Shown: positions 1-4,081 of the stretch, in pieces
How positions within the stretch are numbered: the stretch's first letter is position 1
How the letters are laid out: every line of letters begins with the position of its first letter
From: Candidatus Brevibacterium intestinigallinarum
Lineage (GTDB): Bacteria; Actinomycetota; Actinomycetes; Actinomycetales; Brevibacteriaceae
Assembly (NCBI GenBank): GCA_019117325.1
Contig: DWZY01000390.1
Coordinates: 1 to 5,621, forward strand
Reading direction: 5' to 3'
Length of the DNA stretch: 5,621 bases
Translations under genes and position numbers: made by a program
The notes under the pieces: model-generated
Databases searched by the model: none
The model's input: only the letters and a program-made list of their open reading frames with translations
Told to the model about the DNA's origin: nothing

Positions 1-474
1 GTGCAGCCCGCGGAACGCGGTGGCGAACCGGCAGCCCAGGGGGAGGACGGCCTCGGCGGGCAGGTCCGCGGGGACGGCGACCAGATTCGCGTCCGCGTGG
101 TGGATGACGACTTCCTGCGCCCACGAGCCCCAGTGGGTGAATCCGGGCTGGGTCTGGTCGGGGCAGACCTGCGCGCTGCCGGCTGTGCAGAACTCGCACG
201 TGCCGCAGCCGCACACGAAGGGGACGGTCACGCGGTCTCCGGGAGCGAAGTCGGTGACATCCTCACCCGCGCGGGCGATGGTGCCGACCAGCTCGTGGCC
301 GGGCACATGCGGGGCGGTGACGGAGTCGTCGTGACCAGACCAGGCGTGCCAATCGGAGCGGCACACGCCGGTCGCCTCGACGGCGATGACGACGCCGTGT
401 GCCGGCGGGGTGAGCGGGTCGACGTCGACGACGGCGGGGGTCTGACCGAAGGATTCGTAGAGGACTGCGCGCAT
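1..474 (-). CDS. Zinc-dependent alcohol dehydrogenase, N-terminal part (cut by left edge)
   Basis: The first 158 residues of a medium-chain zinc alcohol dehydrogenase are visible; the rest, including the NAD(P)-binding Rossmann domain, lies left of the window. The GroES-like catalytic domain is clear. The catalytic-zinc ligands are C38 (in TGVCRSDWHAW), H60 with E61 (in PGHE) and C148 (in LGCRFATAFRGLH). The structural-zinc set is C90, C93, C96 and C104, in the usual C-x2-C-x2-C-x7-C spacing. The phrase QTQPGFTHWGSWAQ matches a common actinobacterial subfamily. Family knowledge: these enzymes oxidise alcohols or reduce aldehydes with a nicotinamide cofactor; the substrate here cannot be told. 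The ATG at 474-472 puts the conserved MRAVLYESFG at the very start. No Shine-Dalgarno is visible, but TAGACT ends 7 bases upstream, suggesting a leaderless or very short leader mRNA. The gene follows a remnant of the glycosylase-labelled gene, so it may once have been that gene's operon partner. Confidence 0.93.
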   Translation of the reverse strand, partial: MRAVLYESFGQTPAVVDVDPLTPPAHGVVIAVEATGVCRSDWHAWSGHDDSVTAPHVPGHELVGTIARAGEDVTDFAPGDRVTVPFVCGCGTCEFCTAGSAQVCPDQTQPGFTHWGSWAQEVVIHHADANLVAVPADLPAEAVLPLGCRFATAFRGLH

Positions 475-481
475 GGACGGG

Positions 482-487
482 AGTCTA
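482..487 (-). promoter_or_regulatory. Candidate -10 box (TAGACT) for the alcohol dehydrogenase
   Basis: Read on the minus strand, TAGACT fits the actinobacterial TAnnnT -10 pattern and ends 7 bases before the dehydrogenase ATG, so transcription would begin at or next to the start codon. Its TAG is also the stop codon of the gene remnant at 485-570. I see no convincing -35 box; the expected position lies inside the remnant. Confidence 0.4.
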
Positions 488-570
488 TGCGGCGGCGGTG
501 ATCCCGGCCGCGTCGTTCGCCGTGATGAGACGGCGGCGGATCTCGTTGCCACGGCCAGCGAACGCGCTGG
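485..570 (-). pseudogene. 3'-end remnant of the '3-methyladenine DNA glycosylase' family gene
   Basis: Read on the minus strand, this stretch encodes AFAGRGNEIRRRLITANDAA followed by GITAAA and a TAG stop. The intact gene at 3062-3985 ends AFAARGNEIRRRLVTAIDAA, then GIPAAAGSGR and TGA. At DNA level 501-567 matches 3090-3156 at 64 of 67 positions. All three differences change an amino acid (A to G, V to I, I to N), which fits a copy no longer under selection. Upstream, the match weakens through small gaps and runs into the mqo stop codon. The TAG lies 10 bp before the dehydrogenase start, so this may be the original 3' end of the glycosylase-labelled gene, left behind when mqo and lysR came between. 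It has no start codon and should not be called as a gene. Confidence 0.85.
501..567 (+). repeat. Direct repeat, left copy (64/67 identical to 3090-3156)
   Basis: This copy aligns without gaps to 3090-3156 (offset 2589), with mismatches only at 516, 526 and 555. It lies between the mqo stop and the dehydrogenase start and has no coding role of its own. Beyond 567 the similarity continues weakly with small deletions. On the other side only the three-alanine codons of the encoded tail still resemble each other. Confidence 0.95.
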
Positions 571-571
571 C
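554..571 (-). terminator. GC hairpin directly after mqo, candidate terminator
   Basis: A perfect 7-bp stem (GCCAGCG with CGCTGGC) closes a 4-base loop, beginning 3 bases after the mqo TGA. There is no following U-tract on the minus strand, so it would be a non-canonical terminator or an mRNA 3'-end stabiliser. The same place in the intact gene copy (3143-3161) can form only a shorter stem. The base change at 555 and the small deletions after 567 are what complete the arms here. Confidence 0.4.
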
Positions 572-574
572 GGA

Positions 575-2053
575 TCACAGCTGGAGTGCGGTCCGTGTCC
601 GGGCGGTCGAGGTCTCCACTGCGGCCTCGGACTCGTCCCGCGTGGCCAGACTGGGGATCGCCCGGGTCAGTGCATGCGCCCAGTCCTCGGACCACGCGTC
701 GGGGAAGCAGCGGCGCAGCAGGTCGATCATGATGGGGACCGCCGTCGAGGCGCCGGGAGACGCGCCCAGGAGACCGGAGATCGAGCGATCACCGCTGGTG
801 ACGAGCTCCGTGCCCTGCTGCAGAACGCCGATCCTGCGGCGATCGGGAGTCACGAGTTGGGCCCGCTGACCGGCGGGGATGAGCTCCCAGTCGTCGAACC
901 TCGCCCGGGGGAAGAACCGCTGGACCTGCGCGAACTTCGTGCGAGGCCGTGCTGCCAGCTGCGTGATGAGGTAGCGCACCAGGGGGAGGTTCTGCAGCCC
1001 GGCCGCGGCGATGACGTGGACGTTGTGCCAGCGGAGCGTGGTGAAGAAGTCCGTGAGCCTGCCGTGCTTGAGGAGCCGGGTGCTGAACGTCGCATAGGGG
1101 CCGAAGAGCAGGTGGCTCTGCCCGTCGACCTCGCGCCGGTCCAGGTGCGGCACAGACATGGGCGGTGCGCCGATGGGCGTCTGCCCGTAGACCTTGGCCG
1201 CATGCTGCTGCACCACCTCTGGTGAGGAGCAGCGGTAGAACGCGGCGCCCACCGGCAGGACCGCGTATCCGCGAACCTCCGGCAGGTGTGCGCGCTGGAG
1301 GAGGCGCAGAGCCATTCCGCCGGCGCCCACGAAGACGTGCCCGGCGCTGATCGCGAAGCGGTCTCCACGGGGTCCCCGCCCCTCCACGACCCACCCGCCA
1401 GTACCGTCGCTGCGCAGGGTCCGCACCTCGTGACCCAACCGAATATCCCCACCGCGGTTGCTGATGACAGAGGCGAGCTGGCGGGTGAGAGCGCCAAAGT
1501 CGACGTCCGTCCCGTGCGGGTGACGGGTCGCTGCGATCGGCTCGTCATCGGTTCGGCCCGCCATGACGAGGGGCGCCCACGACGCGATCGTCTTCCGGTC
1601 CTCGGTGAACTCGAGATCGGCGAAGTGCGGATCGCGCACGAGCGTCGCGTGCCGGCGGCGGAGCATCTCGACATCGCGAGCACCGAACACCACATCCATG
1701 TGCGGGGTCGTGTGGAGGAAGGCGTGCGGATCGATGAGCCCCTGCTCCGCCAGGTGCGCCCACCACTCGCGCGTGGTCTGGAACTGCTGCGCGATGCTGA
1801 TCGCCTTGGCCCCGTCATCCGGGTCCGGCATGTAATTGAGTTCGCAGTAGCCGGAATGCCCGGTGCCGGCGTTGTTCCACGGGGCGGAGCTCTCCGTCGC
1901 GAGATCCTCTGCCCGCTCGAGCATGACGATGCGGCAGGAGGGCTGGAGGACGGCCAGCATCGATCCCAGGGTCGCGGACATGATGCCGCCGCCGATCAGC
2001 ACGACGTCCGCGTCGTGTGTCGATGAGGTCCGAGTGTGTGCGCGGGAGTTCAT
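575..2053 (-). CDS. mqo: Malate:quinone oxidoreductase
   Basis: Mqo is an FAD-dependent, membrane-associated enzyme that oxidises L-malate to oxaloacetate and passes electrons to the quinone pool, replacing or complementing NAD-malate dehydrogenase in the TCA cycle. The 492-residue product has the expected full length. It carries the N-terminal FAD-binding motif ADVVLIGGGIMSATLG (residues 15-30), the family signature WNNAGTGHSGYCELNYMP (59-76), LFGPYATFSTRLLK in the middle, and the C-terminal FAD motif GLLGASPGASTAVPIM. In the signature, SGY and M stand where I recall A/S-A-L and T being commoner. The ATG at 2053-2051 is chosen because AGAGG lies 7 bases upstream and the FAD motif follows at the usual distance. 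The frame is open to 2248, but that extension crosses the lysR promoter and start and looks non-coding. The gene is divergent from lysR and has a hairpin after its stop. It lies inside the 2.6-kb module bounded by direct repeats. Confidence 0.96.
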   Translation of the reverse strand: MNSRAHTRTSSTHDADVVLIGGGIMSATLGSMLAVLQPSCRIVMLERAEDLATESSAPWNNAGTGHSGYCELNYMPDPDDGAKAISIAQQFQTTREWWAHLAEQGLIDPHAFLHTTPHMDVVFGARDVEMLRRRHATLVRDPHFADLEFTEDRKTIASWAPLVMAGRTDDEPIAATRHPHGTDVDFGALTRQLASVISNRGGDIRLGHEVRTLRSDGTGGWVVEGRGPRGDRFAISAGHVFVGAGGMALRLLQRAHLPEVRGYAVLPVGAAFYRCSSPEVVQQHAAKVYGQTPIGAPPMSVPHLDRREVDGQSHLLFGPYATFSTRLLKHGRLTDFFTTLRWHNVHVIAAAGLQNLPLVRYLITQLAARPRTKFAQVQRFFPRARFDDWELIPAGQRAQLVTPDRRRIGVLQQGTELVTSGDRSISGLLGASPGASTAVPIMIDLLRRCFPDAWSEDWAHALTRAIPSLATRDESEAAVETSTARTRTALQL

Positions 2054-2060
2054 GGATCTG

Positions 2061-2065
2061 CCTCT
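2061..2065 (-). promoter_or_regulatory. Ribosome binding site of mqo (AGAGG)
   Basis: On the minus strand, AGAGG sits 7 bases before the ATG at 2053. It fixes the mqo start against upstream in-frame codons. It is the only clear Shine-Dalgarno in the window; the other genes look leaderless. Confidence 0.65.
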
Positions 2066-2080
2066 GCTCGATGGGTGGAT

Positions 2081-2135
2081 CAGTCCAGGCTCGACTGCGA
2101 GATGCGCCCAGCGCTGGTGGGTGATTCCAGACTGG
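2081..2135. promoter_or_regulatory. Inverted repeats in the mqo-lysR divergent spacer, candidate operators
   Basis: The 134-bp spacer between the divergent starts holds three short inverted repeats: CAGTC-N7-GACTG (2081-2097), CCAGCGCTGG (2108-2117) and CCAG-A-CTGG (2127-2135). The last two share CCAG/CTGG arms, with centres about 18.5 bp apart. LysR-type proteins usually bind several dyads in such a spacer, classically around T-N11-A; these three do not match that box exactly. The position fits autoregulation plus control of mqo, but GC-rich DNA makes such dyads by chance. I found no convincing mqo promoter hexamers. Confidence 0.3.
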
Positions 2136-2175
2136 TGCCGACAGGTTCGATCCGTCCAATGAACGATGTGGTCAG

Positions 2176-2181
2176 TAGAAT
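2176..2181 (+). promoter_or_regulatory. -10 box (TAGAAT) of the lysR gene, leaderless
   Basis: TAGAAT differs from TATAAT at one position and stands out in this GC-rich DNA. It ends 6 bases before the lysR ATG, so the expected +1 falls on the A of the start codon. No Shine-Dalgarno precedes the ATG. The -35 region (about 2153-2158) does not match the consensus. Confidence 0.6.
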
Positions 2182-2187
2182 TCGTAT

Positions 2188-3114
2188 ATGGATCAATGGA
2201 TGCCCCTGTTCGCACCGCAGCTGCGTGCGCTCGTCGAGCTGGGTGCACAGGACGGGCACATGACGGAGGCGGCCGCGGCGCTCAGCGTTCCGCAGTCGTC
2301 GATGAGTCGCCGGATCCACGCGCTGGAGAACGACCTGGGCGTGCGGCTCCTCGTGCGGACGGGGCGGACCGTCACACTCACGCCGGCAGCGCGCGCACTG
2401 ATCGCCCGCCTGCAGGGCCCGCTGCACGAGCTGGAACTGGCGGTGGGCGAGGCGACAGGAACGATGGATGCCGACCACGGCACCGTGCGATTCGGGTTCC
2501 CCCTGACGATGGGAGCGGGGCAGGTGCCGGATCTGCTCGCGGAGTTCCGTCGTCGGCATCCCGGCATCCGGTTGCACCTGACACAGGCGCACGGGTCCGC
2601 GCTGACGGCCGCGCTGCGGTCAGGCGATCTCGACCTGGCACTCACGATCCCGCCGCCAGACGACCTGCCGCACATCGTCCTCGGTACGCAGCTGATCGTC
2701 GCAGCCCTTCCGCGTGATCACCTGCTCGCCGGTCGAGCGCAGCTCCGGCTGGATGAACTGCGTGAGGAGACCTTCATCGCGAACCCTCCCAGTTTCCACC
2801 TCCGCCAGCGGACCGAGCACTGGTGCCGCGAGAGCGGGTTCGTCCCGTCGATCCCGCTGGAGATCACGGAGTTCGCGACGATCCGCGAGCTGGTGGGACG
2901 CGGCCTGGGCATCGCGCTCCTGCCGTCGCGCCACGAGCCCGACGCGAGCGTGGTCGAGGTGCCGCTGACAGGCACGGCGCACGACGGTCGCGACATGCAC
3001 TACCGGCGGGACATCGCTCTCGTGCGCAGCCCGCTGCCGGTGTCACCGGCGACAGAACGACTCAGCGACCTGATCCGGCAGCAGCTGGAATCCCGGCCGC
3101 GTCGATCGCCGTGA
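2188..3114 (+). CDS. LysR-family transcriptional regulator, probable regulator of mqo
   Basis: The 308-residue product has the standard LysR length and layout. The winged helix-turn-helix comes first: MTEAAAALSVPQSSMSRRIH (25-44), then ALENDLGVRLLVRTGRTVTL. The effector-binding domain starts near residue 93 (GTVRFGFPLTMGAGQ) and runs to the end, with the typical IRELVGRGLGIALLPS segment. It is divergent from mqo across a 134-bp spacer with inverted repeats, the usual arrangement for a LysR protein and its target, so control of mqo is likely; the effector is unknown. The ATG at 2188 is set by TAGAAT 6 bases upstream and by the normal distance to the HTH. The last 7 codons and the stop lie inside the direct repeat at 3090-3156. 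The C-terminal tail SRPRRSP is therefore antisense sequence of the neighbouring gene, which this gene overlaps tail-to-tail by 53 bp. Confidence 0.95.
   Translation: MDQWMPLFAPQLRALVELGAQDGHMTEAAAALSVPQSSMSRRIHALENDLGVRLLVRTGRTVTLTPAARALIARLQGPLHELELAVGEATGTMDADHGTVRFGFPLTMGAGQVPDLLAEFRRRHPGIRLHLTQAHGSALTAALRSGDLDLALTIPPPDDLPHIVLGTQLIVAALPRDHLLAGRAQLRLDELREETFIANPPSFHLRQRTEHWCRESGFVPSIPLEITEFATIRELVGRGLGIALLPSRHEPDASVVEVPLTGTAHDGRDMHYRRDIALVRSPLPVSPATERLSDLIRQQLESRPRRSP
3036..3050 (-). terminator. Perfect inverted repeat after the glycosylase-labelled gene
   Basis: GCCGGTG and CACCGGC flank a single T, realistically a 5-bp GC stem with a 5-base loop. On the minus strand it lies 11 bases past the TGA at 3062 and has no U-tract. 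It is inside the lysR coding sequence, so its regularity could simply reflect codons. It is a weak terminator candidate. Confidence 0.25.
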
Positions 3115-3985
3115 CGAGACGGCGGCGGATCTCGTTGCCACGGGCAGCGAACGCGCGCTGACGGCGGACATACTCCGCCTTGCCCTCCGGGGTCTCGATC
3201 GCGACGACGCCGTAGCCCCAGTCGCGCACGTCGTAGGGGCTCGCCTCCATGTCGAGGGTCCGGATGTCGCGGGCCAGGTCGAACGCCTCGAGGACCACCT
3301 CGGACGGGACGACCGGGCTGAGCTTCATCGCCCACTTGTAGAGGTCCATGCCTCCGTGCAGGCAGCCGGGCTGCTCCAGCTCCCGCATCGACTCGCGGGT
3401 GGGTTGCTGCTCGTTGAGCGGGCGCGCCTCCGGGGTGAAGAAGCGGAACGCGTCGAAGTGCGAGCAGCGGACGCGGTGGTTCTCCACGACCCGGTCGGTC
3501 TGCGCGTGTGAGAGGCGCAGCGGCACCTGGTCGTGGCGGACCTCGTCCGGGTCCTGCCGATAGACCATCGCCCACTCGTGCAGGCCGAAGCAGCCGAACG
3601 TCCCCTCGCGGGACAGAGTTCGTTCCAGGAGGTCGCGGATGAAGAGTGCGCCGCTGCCGCGTGCCTCGTGCCAGCGGTCCAGGTCGATCTCGGTGAGGCC
3701 ATCACGGGTGCGGTACCACTTGCGCTGAGCCAAGGTGCGGACGTAGGACTCTGCTGCTTCAGACCCGGTCGCATCCGCCTCCACTGCTACGCCCGCGCCG
3801 GGATGCCAGGTGGAGAGCTGGCCCGGCGTGAACGGGTAGTACGTGTAGAGGAAGTCCTCGACCGGATGGGCCTCGCCGCGGGACCGGCGGTCCAGATGCG
3901 CCTGCGTCCGCTGGGCCACGGCGGCAGCGTGGGCCTCCGCCCGGCGGGCGGCCTGGGCTGCGGTGAGGATGGTCGGGGATGGCAC
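3062..3985 (-). CDS. Actinobacterial family protein usually annotated '3-methyladenine DNA glycosylase'
   Basis: The product is about 307 residues and soluble, with no signal peptide or membrane segment. I recognise the family by HPVEDFLYTYYPFTPGQLST (40-59) plus WHPG, GCFGLHEWAMVYR (131-143), RCSHFDAFRFFTPE (173-186) and CLHGGMDLYKWAMKLSP (208-224). Databases commonly label this family 3-methyladenine DNA glycosylase, but I see no helix-hairpin-helix and no motif of the known alkylbase glycosylase folds that I can identify. Repair activity is thus an inherited label, not something shown here. The start chosen is GTG at 3985, because TACACT ends 6 bases upstream, the same spacing as at lysR. 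An in-frame GTG at 4006 would add 7 residues (MPAYTGG) but has neither a Shine-Dalgarno nor such a box. The gene overlaps lysR by 53 bp tail-to-tail. Its 3' end is duplicated at 501-567, where the tail ends earlier (AAA-stop rather than AAAGSGR-stop). Confidence 0.85.
   Translation of the reverse strand: MPSPTILTAAQAARRAEAHAAAVAQRTQAHLDRRSRGEAHPVEDFLYTYYPFTPGQLSTWHPGAGVAVEADATGSEAAESYVRTLAQRKWYRTRDGLTEIDLDRWHEARGSGALFIRDLLERTLSREGTFGCFGLHEWAMVYRQDPDEVRHDQVPLRLSHAQTDRVVENHRVRCSHFDAFRFFTPEARPLNEQQPTRESMRELEQPGCLHGGMDLYKWAMKLSPVVPSEVVLEAFDLARDIRTLDMEASPYDVRDWGYGVVAIETPEGKAEYVRRQRAFAARGNEIRRRLVTAIDAAGIPAAAGSGR
3090..3156 (+). repeat. Direct repeat, right copy (64/67 identical to 501-567)
   Basis: This copy is doubly coding: on the minus strand it encodes the C-terminal AFAARGNEIRRRLVTAIDAA region of the glycosylase-labelled protein, and on the plus strand its first 25 bases carry the last codons and TGA of lysR. 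It has the same orientation as the left copy, so recombination between the two would delete 2589 bp. Confidence 0.95.
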
Positions 3986-3991
3986 CCCACC

Positions 3992-3997
3992 AGTGTA
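3992..3997 (-). promoter_or_regulatory. -10 box (TACACT) of the glycosylase-labelled gene
   Basis: On the minus strand TACACT (TAnnnT pattern) ends 6 bases before GTG at 3985, so transcription would start on that codon. This supports GTG 3985 over GTG 4006 as the start, since the latter would lie upstream of the predicted transcript start. The -35 position reads TGGGTC (4015-4020), a poor match. Confidence 0.45.
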
Positions 3998-4051
3998 GGC
4001 GGGCACTCAGGCGCGACCCAGTGGTGCGTGGCGGTGTGCAGGCGGGTGGCG

Positions 4052-4063
4052 CCAGCCCGCTGG
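4052..4063. promoter_or_regulatory. Inverted repeat CCAGC-CC-GCTGG in the pabAB promoter
   Basis: A 5-bp dyad lies just upstream of the pabAB -10 candidate, where a repressor or activator could sit. Its arms resemble the CCAGCGCTGG dyad in the mqo-lysR spacer. The whole divergent spacer is only 96 bp (3986-4081) and must hold both promoters. Chance occurrence in GC-rich DNA is a real alternative. Confidence 0.2.
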
Positions 4064-4069
4064 GGCGGG

Positions 4070-4075
4070 CACAAT
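4070..4075 (+). promoter_or_regulatory. Candidate -10 box (CACAAT) of pabAB
   Basis: CACAAT matches TATAAT at four of six positions (A at 2 and T at 6 kept) and is the only AT-rich hexamer nearby. It ends 6 bases before the ATG at 4082, again implying a leaderless mRNA. No Shine-Dalgarno precedes the ATG. Confidence 0.4.
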
Positions 4076-4081
4076 CGCCTC

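Noticed and set aside
228..695. 155-codon minus-strand frame across the dehydrogenase start and the mqo end
   Set aside because: It overlaps two genuine genes in another frame; its resemblance to an out-of-frame stretch near 3000-3200 is simply the direct repeat.
473..2026. Long plus-strand open frames opposite mqo (473-1225 and 1286-2026)
   Set aside because: They are antisense shadows in very GC-rich DNA; the minus strand here encodes a full-length, clearly recognisable Mqo and the plus-strand translations show no domain or start signal.
2054..2248. Upstream extension of mqo to an in-frame start at 2248
   Set aside because: The extra 65 codons would cross the lysR promoter and start and encode no recognisable sequence; the ATG at 2053 has a Shine-Dalgarno at the right spacing and the FAD motif follows normally.
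501..3156. The repeats as att sites of an active integrative element or as IS target duplications
   Set aside because: No integrase, transposase, tRNA end or terminal inverted repeats lie between them, and 67 bp is far longer than IS target duplications. Only the insertion-like geometry is retained as a finding.
3986..4006. GTG at 4006 as the start of the glycosylase-labelled gene
   Set aside because: It adds only MPAYTGG, lacks a ribosome binding site, and would lie upstream of the transcript start predicted from TACACT. It is not fully excluded if the box is not the real promoter.
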